From Paenibacillus sp. V4I7 (GTDB lineage Bacteria > Bacillota > Bacilli > Paenibacillales > NBRC-103111): a stretch of 64,000 nt of DNA. The translations under genes and the position numbers were made by a program. The DNA lies in assembly GCF_030817275.1 (NCBI RefSeq), contig NZ_JAUSZD010000002.1:1612001-1676000 (forward strand). Direction: 5' to 3'. Below the pieces are notes generated by a model. The model ran no database searches. It was not told where the DNA came from and worked only from the letters and a program-made list of their open reading frames with translations. Of this stretch, positions 26,076-36,523 are shown in pieces (positions within the stretch are counted from its first letter, which is position 1; every line of letters starts with the position of its first letter).

Positions 26076-26645
26076 CTAGGGAGTTAATGCCCTAGCGAAT
26101 AACCGCACGCCTTCCTCGATAAATTCGTCCAAATCGATGGGGGACAAGTTACTATTGAACGCACCATGATTCATCAACATGAAAGCATATGCCTGTATGT
26201 CAGGTTTTGAAGTTATCACTTTACCTTGCTCAGACATGGAAACCAAATAATTCGTTAAAAGCTTCCTAAGTTCGAGAGGATGGCGGCGGGCCTCCTGATA
26301 TACTTCTGGAGGGAGACTGCTGCTTCCTTTTTGAATGATCTGAAACAGTTTTCTATTCCGATTCATGAGAGTATGATACTTTCGGCTGATGATAAGAAGG
26401 TCCTCATACAGCTCGCCTGTCAGAGATTCGCTAAAAAGCTTAGTCATCTCTAAGGCATAGTGATAACGGTTGAAGGCAGCCGCTAGCAGTTTCTCTTTCG
26501 TTCCGAAATGGCGAAACAACGTCACTTCGTTTACTCCGGCAACAGCAGCGATTTCCTTCGTTGTGGTACCATCGTACCCTTTTTCTGCCATGAGATCGAT
26601 TGTTGCTAACAGAAGTTTATCACTCGTACTTGGATTGCTGCTCAT
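26076..26645 (-). CDS. TetR/AcrR-family repressor
   Basis: The 189-residue protein has an N-terminal helix-turn-helix typical of TetR (TIDLMAEKGYDGTTTKEIAAVAGVNEVTLFRHFGTKEKLL). A helical ligand-binding and dimerisation domain makes up the remaining about 130 residues. It lies first in a minus-strand operon with an MFS exporter and a DUF5519 gene. Matching TGCAAG-N6-CTTRCA palindromes lie before both it and the exporter, consistent with autoregulation and control of the pump. The ligand is unknown. Confidence 0.92.
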   Translation of the reverse strand: MSSNPSTSDKLLLATIDLMAEKGYDGTTTKEIAAVAGVNEVTLFRHFGTKEKLLAAAFNRYHYALEMTKLFSESLTGELYEDLLIISRKYHTLMNRNRKLFQIIQKGSSSLPPEVYQEARRHPLELRKLLTNYLVSMSEQGKVITSKPDIQAYAFMLMNHGAFNSNLSPIDLDEFIEEGVRLFARALTP

Positions 26646-26663
26646 TTATCTACCCTTCTTTAA

Positions 26664-26681
26664 TGCAAGTACTTACTTACA
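26664..26681. promoter_or_regulatory. TetR-type operator before tetR
   Basis: TGCAAG-N6-CTTACA is an inverted repeat with one mismatch, 19 bp upstream of the tetR start. It has the same half-site and spacer as 26040-26057. Confidence 0.7.
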
Positions 26682-26754
26682 TTTTTATTGTATTAGAGTC
26701 ATACTGCAATGTCAAGGACTGGAAGAATAAATTTTTAAGTCAGTATAATAGTAA

Positions 26755-26790
26755 GCAGCCCTTCCTATGTAAATAGCGAAGGGCTGCTTT
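26755..26790 (-). terminator. Terminator between tetR leader and the MocR gene
   Basis: GCAGCCCTTC (26755-26764) pairs perfectly with GAAGGGCTGC (26778-26787) around a 13-base loop. It lies just past the stop of the minus-strand MocR gene. T runs on either side are short. Confidence 0.7.
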
Positions 26791-26797
26791 CACAATC

Positions 26798-28243
26798 CTA
26801 TTCACATTTCTGTATTAATGCATGAAAAGCCTGAGCTAATTTGGCTATGCCAGGAGCGATCTCATCCATAGAGGGACGAGCAAAGCTTAATCTTAGATGT
26901 CCAGGCTCAGAGCCAAATACGGTTCCGGGCATAAAGACAACCCCTCGTTTTATCGCTTCCTCTAATAACTTCTGATCGTCAAGCTTGTCCTTGATAGTGC
27001 ACCATATATTTAAACCTCCTCGAGCAGGGGTAAAGCTGATTTGATCAGGTAACTCTTGCTGAAGGGATCGAATCATAAGATGCTGCTTCAGAGAAAGGGA
27101 GTCCCTTAGGAAGTGCATATGTTTATCAAATAAATCCGATCCCAGAAATTTATTAGCAAGCCACTGTGGGACAATGCTTAGGCCAAAGTCCATTTGCTGG
27201 CGAGCATCAGCTAATCGTTGTATGACAGCCTGGGGAGCTACCAACCAGCCGATCCGTAATCCTGAAGCTGCAACCTTGGATAAGGAGCCAACATAGAGTA
27301 CGGAACCGTGGGTATCGATGGATTTCAACGTATCAGGAGGAGAATGATCAAAGGAAGTAAGGCTGAAAGGATCATCTTCTACGATGGGTATACCAAGTTC
27401 AGCAGCGATCTTCAGTAAGGCCTCTCTTTTAGATGCATGAAGGATTGTCCCTGTTGGGTTCTGATAGTTCGGATTCAAAAAAATCATGCGAATGCGATGT
27501 TGGCGGTACAACGTCATAATGTCTTCGGGGTCGATGCCATCTTCTTTTACAGGTAAGCGAAAAATGCGGAGCTCGGCCGATTGGAACATGGATAAAGAAT
27601 AGTAGTAAGACGGATCTTCAATGGCAACCGCATCCCCAGGAGCTAACAAACATTGCATGATCAAATACAGAGATTGCTGTGAGCCGGAGGTGATAAGGAT
27701 GGAAGCTTCTGTCGCTCGAATACGTAATCTTTCCTCCAAAAAACCTACAAGAGTCTCTCTAAGCGGCAAATACCCACTCGGATCGTCATATCCTAAGTAG
27801 GCTTCGAAAGGAATGTCCCTCATTAATTGCTTAATCGCCTCATTGGGGAATAAGTCGGCAGATAACTCGCCACTAGCAAAGTCAATGATTGATTCTCGCT
27901 CACGTAGAACCTCACGGACCCGGCGGATATAGGGAAGATTGGGGGCAAATGTGCCTCCTTCTACATATTGACGCCAATTGGGTGTTAAATTGGGCCTAAT
28001 ACCCCAAAAATGATTGCTGACCATGGTACCGCTTCCGCTGATACTTTCGACTATTCCTCTTGCGCGTAATTCCTCATAGGCTTGTACGACGGTGCTTCGG
28101 TTTACTTCCAGTCGTTCGGCTAGCTTACGTTCAGAAGGCAAGAAACTTCCAGGTGGATATTCGCCATGTAGGATACTCCTCTCCATCTCGTCTGAAATCT
28201 GTTGATAGAGAGGTTTTTTACTTGTTCGGTCAGGTTTGCGCAT
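26798..28243 (-). CDS. MocR/PdxR-type regulator (GntR HTH fused to a class I aminotransferase domain)
   Basis: A 481-residue fusion. Residues 1-80 are a GntR winged helix (LYQQISDEMERSILHGEYPPGSFLPSERKLAERLEVNRSTV, shown in parts). Residues about 110-480 are a fold-type I PLP aminotransferase domain with the lysine region SLSKVAASGLRIGW. MocR proteins sense PLP or an amino-compound and control vitamin B6, amino-acid or transport genes. The start at 28243 follows GGTGGT; an ATG 12 bases earlier is possible. It stands alone, and the nearest upstream gene (sufS-like, same strand) is 225 bases away. The target genes are not evident. Confidence 0.9.
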   Translation of the reverse strand: MRKPDRTSKKPLYQQISDEMERSILHGEYPPGSFLPSERKLAERLEVNRSTVVQAYEELRARGIVESISGSGTMVSNHFWGIRPNLTPNWRQYVEGGTFAPNLPYIRRVREVLRERESIIDFASGELSADLFPNEAIKQLMRDIPFEAYLGYDDPSGYLPLRETLVGFLEERLRIRATEASILITSGSQQSLYLIMQCLLAPGDAVAIEDPSYYYSLSMFQSAELRIFRLPVKEDGIDPEDIMTLYRQHRIRMIFLNPNYQNPTGTILHASKREALLKIAAELGIPIVEDDPFSLTSFDHSPPDTLKSIDTHGSVLYVGSLSKVAASGLRIGWLVAPQAVIQRLADARQQMDFGLSIVPQWLANKFLGSDLFDKHMHFLRDSLSLKQHLMIRSLQQELPDQISFTPARGGLNIWCTIKDKLDDQKLLEEAIKRGVVFMPGTVFGSEPGHLRLSFARPSMDEIAPGIAKLAQAFHALIQKCE

Positions 28244-28468
28244 GTATACCACCATCTTTGAGAAATATCAATTTATTCCATAGTATAATACAGTTCACGA
28301 ATTCGTTGTTGAACTCTCGCGTAGAATGTTTGACGAACTCGCTAATCTTTTTATAATGGCTGGGATAAAATGTGCAAGAGTGGAGAAACGACCCGATTAT
28401 TATTCGCGTAATAACTGGAAAATATTCCAAGTAATTGACTGCGGAGAACCCTTTATTCCTTCACATTC

Positions 28469-29782
<1,314 letters not shown>

Positions 29783-29816
29783 TCATAACAATTTAGTTAT
29801 ATGTTTGGGGGCGCTT

Positions 29817-30644
29817 ATGAATACGAAACACTTGTCCTTGTTCATGCAAGTTATTAAAAAGGGGAGTATTACTCAAGTTGCAAAGGAAACCTATGTGAGT
29901 CAACCTGCGATTTCCATGCAGCTTAAGCGTTTAGAGCAGGAAGTAGGAGTTCCCCTGTTTACGGTTGTTGGCCGAGATATCGCTGTGACAGATGCAGGAC
30001 TTACTCTGATGGAGTATGCAGAATCCATGCTGTCATTGGAAGGACAGATCTATCGGGCAATGGAGGAATATCGGCTAGGGAATCGAGGCAAAATCATTGT
30101 AGCTGCCTCTCAGGTAGTTGCCGCTTATTTGTTACCGAAAATCATGTATTCGTTTACTCAAACTTATTCGGATATCACGGTAGAGCTTCAAACAAGAACG
30201 GATGAGGAAATTGAGAGATTAGTCAGAATGGGCAGCATTGATATCGGAATGACTCTGCAGCCACCAGACGACCATTTTTCATTTCGAGTCACGCCATTCG
30301 CTCAGGAGCGATTGATAGGTATTCAACCTTCGTTGTCATTCCATAGCCGAAAGATGATTGTTCCTCGAGACATTGTATCCTTACCCTTAAACGATACATG
30401 GGATATGGAGATCATGCATCTCGATTCCACCGAGACTGTTAAACAATTTGTTATGCAGGGAATGGGGTACGGAGTGGTCTTGGAATCAGCAGCAAGTTTA
30501 GAGCTATCTTATGGGAGGCTGCTGCCTTGGACAATGTTCACACCAATACCTGTGGTAGCGAGTGTTATTACACGGCCTGCTGAACGTTTATCCAAGAGTG
30601 TTTGGTATTTCTTGAATCATCTAAGGAATGGAGCGGACGGATGA
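29817..30644 (+). CDS. LysR-family transcriptional regulator
   Basis: The 275-residue protein starts MNTKHLSLFMQVIKKGS with a typical LysR helix-turn-helix (ITQVAKETYVSQPAISMQLKRLEQEVG). Its periplasmic-binding-like effector domain follows from about residue 90. I choose ATG 29817, as the earlier in-frame TTG has no site. It is divergent from sufS and 139 bases before a BenE-type transporter in the same direction. It could control either neighbour. A sulfur-metabolism CysL-like or an aromatic-acid role cannot be separated from sequence alone. Confidence 0.88.
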   Translation: MNTKHLSLFMQVIKKGSITQVAKETYVSQPAISMQLKRLEQEVGVPLFTVVGRDIAVTDAGLTLMEYAESMLSLEGQIYRAMEEYRLGNRGKIIVAASQVVAAYLLPKIMYSFTQTYSDITVELQTRTDEEIERLVRMGSIDIGMTLQPPDDHFSFRVTPFAQERLIGIQPSLSFHSRKMIVPRDIVSLPLNDTWDMEIMHLDSTETVKQFVMQGMGYGVVLESAASLELSYGRLLPWTMFTPIPVVASVITRPAERLSKSVWYFLNHLRNGADG

Positions 30645-30783
30645 GATGAGAAAAAATAGCGGGATTGGTTGGGAAAGAAATCTCGAAATTGGGTGGTTAC
30701 TTACCAATAAGGCTAAGCTACTATTATGTAAATGAGTAGTCACCTTTTCATAGAAGAAAACAATAGGATAGATTGGGGAGTAT

Positions 30784-31971
30784 ATGTCAGCTCTGAATAC
30801 ACAAAACCTATCGACCGGCGTTATGTCTGCGTTGATGGCCTGCACAGGTGGCGCCATCATGATCATAAATAGTGCAGAAACAGCGGGGTTTAGCCGCTCG
30901 CAGCTGATTTCCTGGTTGTTCTGTGTCTACTGCTTAGGCGGTATTCTAAATTTGGTATTGACGTGGACATACAAGATCCCTTTTGCCGGGGCACACTCGA
31001 TCACGGCTGTTGCTTTTCTAAGCACGGTTGTCGATCAATTTACGCTAAATGACCTGGCAGCCGGTTTCATTATGGCGGGGGGACTTATCGCTGTATTCGG
31101 CTTTACGGGATTATTCAGTAAAGCGTTGGATTTCATCCCAAAGCCTTTTATTGATGCTATGTTAGCCGGCTTGGTTCTTCAATATGTGGTGAATATCATT
31201 CCGGCGTTAAAGGATTCACCTCTTATTGTCGGATTGGCCATTTTAGGTTTTTTTATCGCACCCAAAATTTCGAAATCAATACCGCCGTTACTAGGGGTGA
31301 TACTCTTCGGTGTCTTGGGGCTTTTTATCGGCTATGATTTTCCGGGAGTACCGGAGGCTGCTGAGTTTGCTTTACCTCAAATCATTATTCCTTCCCTCAC
31401 CGTTCACAGTTTCTTTTCGATTGCGATTCCGATTGCCGTTCTGATTTTGACAAACGATATTGCAGTGGCTTTAGCTGCGCTGAAGAAAAACGACTATCAA
31501 CCTCCAGTTAACCAGACGCTTGTGCTTTCAGGGATTGGCACGTTTATCGCCGGTTTTTTTGGAGGCCATGCCGTGAACATCGGGGGGATGATGACTGCGC
31601 TATGCAGCAGTAAGGAAGCAGGGCCAAAAGAAAATCGGATAGGTGCGGCACTAGTTTCCGGAGCATTAGTCACTTTATTCGGTTTTTTTGCATGGAAAGT
31701 CATTGTGATTATTGAAATGCTGCCATCCGCTTTTATTACGATGTTATCCGGATTTGCCCTCCTGGCTGTATTGTTAAATAGCATGCAAGCAGCGTTCTCA
31801 GAGTCGTCTTATCGATACTCGACCTTGTTTGCTTTTCTAATCGCGATTTCCAATGTCTCATTTGTTGGGGTATCCTCTCCTGTATGGTCTTTGTTAGTAG
31901 GGATTATATCAGCTCAAATTTTCGGTGAAGGAAAGTTCAATAAGAGAACAGTACGGGGAGAGCAGACTTAA
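30784..31971 (+). CDS. BenE-family benzoate/H+ symporter-like transporter
   Basis: A 395-residue membrane protein with about 12 hydrophobic segments and BenE family blocks: TGGAIMIINSAETAGFS, TWTYKIPFAGAHSITAVAFL, FIPKPFIDAMLAGLVL and GHAVNIGGMMTALCSS. BenE proteins import benzoate or related aromatic acids with protons. No benzoate-degrading enzymes are in the window, so the substrate is uncertain. The upstream LysR gene is in the same direction and may regulate it. Confidence 0.85.
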   Translation: MSALNTQNLSTGVMSALMACTGGAIMIINSAETAGFSRSQLISWLFCVYCLGGILNLVLTWTYKIPFAGAHSITAVAFLSTVVDQFTLNDLAAGFIMAGGLIAVFGFTGLFSKALDFIPKPFIDAMLAGLVLQYVVNIIPALKDSPLIVGLAILGFFIAPKISKSIPPLLGVILFGVLGLFIGYDFPGVPEAAEFALPQIIIPSLTVHSFFSIAIPIAVLILTNDIAVALAALKKNDYQPPVNQTLVLSGIGTFIAGFFGGHAVNIGGMMTALCSSKEAGPKENRIGAALVSGALVTLFGFFAWKVIVIIEMLPSAFITMLSGFALLAVLLNSMQAAFSESSYRYSTLFAFLIAISNVSFVGVSSPVWSLLVGIISAQIFGEGKFNKRTVRGEQT

Positions 31972-31980
31972 CGATATTGG

Positions 31981-33171
31981 CTATCTTCCTAAAGATCCTG
32001 ATTTCAATATTCTCTTCTCCTTATAAAGCACATTCATAATAATAACTAGCGCAACCATCACCAATGTGATCGGTATGATAAAAATAGTTGGCGATATACC
32101 TTGGATCAACACGGGCAGTAAGTAGCCGATGAGCGATGCTGCTTGGGAGATAAAAAGGTATAAACTGGCCCCAAAACCAGTGTGGTTGATAAACATGCGC
32201 TGAACGTAACCCATTGCTACTCCATATAAAATAGAGATGGACAATGAATAGACAGGCTGAACCGTAAAAAACAGCGCTAAAGGAGAAGCTAGTGCATAGA
32301 CGGTATAAGTGACGAGCGCACATACTCCGCCTAATACCATGATGGATTTGCTCCCGAACTTGGCTGCCCAATAACCTGTTAAGGTCATGAATAACAGTTC
32401 AAAAACGGCCTGGCCGCTCCACAGGTAAGACATTAGATCTGGCCTACCGAACCTTTCATTGAAAACTAAGGGTAAATACAATCCACGGATGGCGTCAGCA
32501 CATAAAAGCATCAAGAGCGCGATCAACATGGCCAAAGAGAACGGTTCTCCGGCCTTGATGTCTGCGTTTTCGTTCGTCCCTTTAACTTCGCTATAAAACA
32601 GCAGTAGTAAGAAGAGACCAGCAAAACCTGCTGCATTGCCCCAGAGTACTCCTTGGAATCCTGTAATCAGATACAGATTAGCACCGAACAACAGGCCCAT
32701 AAAAAAACCAACGCTATACCCAGCACGAAGCCAAAGCATCGCTATTTCCATAATAGATTCGGCATGTTTCTTGAAATGATTGCGGGCCATAGCAAAGAGT
32801 TGTCCCATGATCAATCCAGATGGGCCAACGGCAATCGACATGCCGGTCAGAGCTTCTATATAATTGTCAGCATGCATGTAGATAATGAGCCCACTTGCGC
32901 AAATTACAGCAGCAATCATCGGAATTGGTTTTTTTTCCTTGATCCTGTCACTGACAATGCCGACGGATAAAGTAATTATCATATTCAGCAATAATGAGAT
33001 AGAGAAAATGGACGCGATCTCGCCTTTAGATAAACCTAGATGATCCTTCAAATATACCGCATTCATAGGAGCAAGTATGCCAGTGCCGATCCCGTAAATA
33101 AGGATAGCCAGAAGTAGGTATCCTGCTCCCTTAATACGCAGAAATAAATTGAAATCTGATTTCAATTGCAT
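31981..33171 (-). CDS. MFS transporter, sugar-efflux-like
   Basis: A transporter of about 396 residues and 12 membrane segments, convergent with the BenE-type gene (nine bases between stops). The loop SVGIVSDRIKEKKPI carries the MFS loop 2-3 pattern, and the general layout resembles Set-type sugar efflux or YceI/YfkF-like MFS proteins. ATG 33171 has AAAGG nine bases upstream. No regulator or enzyme adjoins it, so the substrate is open. Confidence 0.8.
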   Translation of the reverse strand: MQLKSDFNLFLRIKGAGYLLLAILIYGIGTGILAPMNAVYLKDHLGLSKGEIASIFSISLLLNMIITLSVGIVSDRIKEKKPIPMIAAVICASGLIIYMHADNYIEALTGMSIAVGPSGLIMGQLFAMARNHFKKHAESIMEIAMLWLRAGYSVGFFMGLLFGANLYLITGFQGVLWGNAAGFAGLFLLLLFYSEVKGTNENADIKAGEPFSLAMLIALLMLLCADAIRGLYLPLVFNERFGRPDLMSYLWSGQAVFELLFMTLTGYWAAKFGSKSIMVLGGVCALVTYTVYALASPLALFFTVQPVYSLSISILYGVAMGYVQRMFINHTGFGASLYLFISQAASLIGYLLPVLIQGISPTIFIIPITLVMVALVIIMNVLYKEKRILKSGSLGR

Positions 33172-33256
33172 GATCAACGACCTTTCATTGTTTAGGCATT
33201 ATTTATAGAATAGCGCAGCAATAGGGAATAGGGAATATAATAATACGAGAATAGCC

Positions 33257-33460
33257 TATTTGCAGGACTTTCGCACTCCCATTCAACTTGAGCTAAGGCG
33301 GCTGAATGCCGGGGAGAATGGCAACCTCTAAGGGTATTATCGCAAAGGTATTTTGGCTGGAGATAAATGGGTCTATCGCAATCCCTTTCAGCCAGGACGT
33401 TTGTCTGACGACGAAATAGTCATACAAGCAATCGTGGGCAACGTTTTAACTAGCAAATAG
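33257..33460 (+). pseudogene. Decayed open reading frame with one internal stop
   Basis: In one frame these 204 bases read as plausible protein (YLQDFRTPIQLELRRLNAG, then RKGILAGDKWVYRNPFQPG and RLSDDEIVIQAIVGNVLTSK) interrupted by a single TAA at 33329-33331. There is no start codon with a ribosome site. It looks like the C-terminal end of a lost gene. I do not recognise the family. Confidence 0.4.
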
Positions 33461-33482
33461 ACTAACCTTGGCCGTAATAAAA

Positions 33483-33527
33483 CAGGACTTTCCTTTGTCT
33501 TTTCAGACAATTGAGAAGGTCCTTTTT
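33483..33527 (+). terminator. Terminator hairpin
   Basis: AGGAC...GTCCT outer arms with an inner TTTGTCT/AGACAA stem are followed by TTTTT. It lies downstream of the decayed frame and before the small gene at 33597. Confidence 0.65.
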
Positions 33528-33596
33528 GATAGGACCTGCAATCGGATCCTTATTTATGCAATAATATAATCAGAGTAAATTTAAAAGGAGAAAAAT

Positions 33597-33794
33597 ATGC
33601 CAAAACAACGCAAACTGATAGAACCTTCAGACTTTGAAAGGATGCGGGTATTTCGACAGCCAATCTCGATCTTTTTACAGGGTGAACAAATAGGTGAAAA
33701 TGTCATCATTCAATCTCATGATAACGATATTGTTGTAAGCACGACTGGCGAACAATACGTGAAGGCAAATTGTGAATTTCTAAGTAAAAGATAA
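33597..33794 (+). CDS. Small protein of unknown function (65 aa)
   Basis: A 65-residue protein with AAAAGGAG seven bases before its ATG. A basic and charged lead (PKQRKLIEPSDFERMRVF) precedes a beta-rich part, QPISIFLQGEQIGEN then IIQSHDNDIVVSTTGEQYVK. The alternating pattern suggests a small barrel. The ISIFLQGE/DIVV spacing is faintly like Sm/Hfq strands, but the diagnostic Hfq residues (YKHA) are absent and I do not assign it. It is 92 bases before the kinase gene, in the same direction, and may share its transcript. Confidence 0.6.
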   Translation: MPKQRKLIEPSDFERMRVFRQPISIFLQGEQIGENVIIQSHDNDIVVSTTGEQYVKANCEFLSKR

Positions 33795-33886
33795 TGACCA
33801 TTTCAGTTCACATTAAAAGTCATGTTATATTTAAATAGCCATATATAGTAGAAATAGGGGGTACATTGACGACTGGAGGTTTACAA

Positions 33887-36523
33887 ATGCCTAAGGTAGA
33901 TTTCGATCACGATTCTGTTTTTCAACAAGTATATACCTTTGCTCCGAATGCTATAGCGTTGGTGTCCATAGACGGAACTATCAGGAGGGTCAATCCATCC
34001 TTCTATCCAACCCTCGGTTATACGGAGCAAGAAGCAATTGGACTTACACTTAAGGAAATTACCCATCCTGATGATTTGAATAAAATTAATGCACGAATCG
34101 AAGAGGTATTGCATGGAAAATCACCTTGCTATGAGTTGGAAAAGCGTAGTATTCACAAAAACGGTAACCTAATTTGGTCGTCTGTAAGGTTTTCATTGGT
34201 TCGTGACGAAAAACAAGGAACTCCACTATACTTTATCGTTCATATCGTCGATATTTCAGATAAAATAGCCACTGAACAAAAGCTTCTAAAGATTGAAGAA
34301 TTGTATGAACTTATCTCTGAAAATGCTCAAGATATTATTACCTTAGTGAATCCAGAGGGCAACATCGCGTATTTATCACCCTCCGTACGTGATTTATTGG
34401 GTTATGAGCCAGAAGAATTGATCGGAAAAGATGTTTCTGAATTGAATCACCCTGAAGACTTAGCAAAAATAAGATCTGCCTCTTTTTCGGATAATGAGGT
34501 AATTACCTATCGTTCACGCCATAAGAATGGTACGTATATTTGGTTTGAGACCGCGATTAAACTCATTAGAGATGATCAAGGCCATCTACAGAAGGTATTA
34601 GGGATAGGGCGGGATATTACAGAGCGTAAGAAATACCAGGATAATCTTGCGGAGGCTCAGCATATTGCCATGCTAGGCAGTTGGGAATTGGATATTCTTG
34701 AAGACAAGATCACATTCTCTGAAGAATTTTACCAAATTTATAACTTATCCAAAAATAATTTACCATCCGATCCGACGGATCTTGCCTTTATGATTCATCC
34801 AGATGATCAACAACAATTTCATGAATTCATTGATCAAGCCATGCAAGGTACTGCGATTAGCTCGGAATTTCGCAATCAGCAGCTCGATGGAACCATTAAG
34901 TATATGCAAATTCGCGTTTCAGTAACATTCGACGAAAATGGAAAGCCTGTCAAAATGAACGGAACTACACAGGACATTACGGAACGCAAAAAAGTAGAGT
35001 TGAAGCTGCAAGAGTCCGTAGAGCGCTATACGTCTCTAAAAAAGTACAACCACGATGCTATTATTTCCCTGGATGTGAAAGGCAGAATCATTAACACCAA
35101 CGAAATGGCAGAACGATTGACTGGATATAGGGTTACGGAGATGCGAGGAGAACTAATTTCAAAACTTATTGGTGAACGAAATCTCCGTAGGATACTCTCC
35201 TATTCCATCGAAGACGTTACAACGGAAAGAAAAATTAATAAAATCAGACATAAAGATGGACATGTTGTTGAAGTATTAACAACAATAGCGCCTATCATCA
35301 TAAATAAGGAAAACGTCGGGTACTATGTGATTGCGAAAGATATGACGGAACAGAAACAACTGCTTATTGCTAAGGAAGCTGCTGAAAATACAAATAAAGC
35401 AAAAAGTGAATTTTTAGCCATGATGAGCCATGAAATCAGGACCCCTATGAATGGGGTGATTGGCATGACAGATTTGTTATTAACTACGACGGAATTGGAT
35501 GATGAGCAAAAAGAATATGTAGAAATCATTAATAAAAGCGGAAACACGCTGATTAAGATAATTAATGATATTTTGGACTTTTCCAAAATTGAAGCAGGCA
35601 AGACTGAATTACAAGCGCAGCCATTTGATATTAGAGACTGTATCGACGATACGCTCGCTGTACTGATGCCAAAAGCACATGAAAAAAAGCTCGACATTCA
35701 AGTTTCTATGATTCCGGAATTGCCTAATAAATTAATTGGTGATTACGATCGTGTTAAACAAGTATTAATGAATCTCATTAGTAATGCGATCAAGTTCACG
35801 CATAGCGGCGGGGTGTCCATTAGGGTGGAAAATAATAGGCGCGAAAATCAAAAACTCCGGCTTAAATTTTCGATTAAAGACACTGGGATTGGTATCCCCA
35901 AGGAAAAGCTTAATCATTTGTTTGATCCATTCTATCAATTGGATAGTTTCATGACACGACAATCGGAAGGAACAGGATTAGGCTTAGCCATTAGTAAAAA
36001 AATTGTTGGGTTGATGGGCGGAGATATTTGGATTGAACAAACGGACGAACCTGGGGTTACTTTTGTATTTACAGTTTGGTTTAAAGAAGAGGTTTCGTAT
36101 CCCAAAGACTCTTCTATAGAAGAGAACGTTTATGTTCAAGAACCATTGAAAGTTTTAATAGCCGAAGATAATCAAATTAATCAGCTCGTATTAAAAAAAA
36201 TGATTGAAAAGATGGGGCATTTCACTAGTATTGTCGAAAATGGCAATCAGGTTATTCGAGCGCTCGCTTACGAAGCATACGATATCATTTTTATGGACAT
36301 CCAGATGCCTGTCCTGAATGGTCTGGAAACGACCAAACAGATCAAAGAAACAATCCCACCAGAGAAAATCCCTTACATAATTGCTGTGACAGCTAACGCT
36401 TTAAAAGGTGATCGTGAAAAATGTCTTGAGGCTGGAATGGATGATTACATCAGCAAACCAATCAAAAGTGAGGTCATTTTCGATCGGATTGAAATGTTCC
36501 AAGAACTCAAAGGCGGGAATTAA
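33887..36523 (+). CDS. Multi-PAS hybrid histidine kinase with receiver domain
   Basis: An 878-residue cytoplasmic sensor with no membrane helix. It has four tandem PAS/PAC units (about residues 15-130, 140-255, 265-370, 380-490, each ending in an ITERKK-like junction). A HisKA domain follows with SHEIRTPMNGV (His515), then an HATPase domain (NLISNAIKFTH, DTGIGIPKEK, GTGLGLAI). A C-terminal receiver has the phospho-acceptor in IIFMDIQMPVLNG (Asp804) and a trailing lysine in DDYISKPIK. ATG 33887 follows GGAGG by seven bases; a TTG at 33866 is an alternative. The next gene, a metallophosphoesterase, begins on the base after its stop. No separate HPt or output regulator adjoins, so the phosphate's destination is unknown. 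Spo0F or Spo0A is possible. Confidence 0.92.
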   Translation: MPKVDFDHDSVFQQVYTFAPNAIALVSIDGTIRRVNPSFYPTLGYTEQEAIGLTLKEITHPDDLNKINARIEEVLHGKSPCYELEKRSIHKNGNLIWSSVRFSLVRDEKQGTPLYFIVHIVDISDKIATEQKLLKIEELYELISENAQDIITLVNPEGNIAYLSPSVRDLLGYEPEELIGKDVSELNHPEDLAKIRSASFSDNEVITYRSRHKNGTYIWFETAIKLIRDDQGHLQKVLGIGRDITERKKYQDNLAEAQHIAMLGSWELDILEDKITFSEEFYQIYNLSKNNLPSDPTDLAFMIHPDDQQQFHEFIDQAMQGTAISSEFRNQQLDGTIKYMQIRVSVTFDENGKPVKMNGTTQDITERKKVELKLQESVERYTSLKKYNHDAIISLDVKGRIINTNEMAERLTGYRVTEMRGELISKLIGERNLRRILSYSIEDVTTERKINKIRHKDGHVVEVLTTIAPIIINKENVGYYVIAKDMTEQKQLLIAKEAAENTNKAKSEFLAMMSHEIRTPMNGVIGMTDLLLTTTELDDEQKEYVEIINKSGNTLIKIINDILDFSKIEAGKTELQAQPFDIRDCIDDTLAVLMPKAHEKKLDIQVSMIPELPNKLIGDYDRVKQVLMNLISNAIKFTHSGGVSIRVENNRRENQKLRLKFSIKDTGIGIPKEKLNHLFDPFYQLDSFMTRQSEGTGLGLAISKKIVGLMGGDIWIEQTDEPGVTFVFTVWFKEEVSYPKDSSIEENVYVQEPLKVLIAEDNQINQLVLKKMIEKMGHFTSIVENGNQVIRALAYEAYDIIFMDIQMPVLNGLETTKQIKETIPPEKIPYIIAVTANALKGDREKCLEAGMDDYISKPIKSEVIFDRIEMFQELKGGN

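Noticed and set aside
33597..33794. Hfq-like assignment for the 65-residue protein
   Set aside because: Only a faint strand pattern is shared. The Sm2 signature and proximal-site residues are missing.
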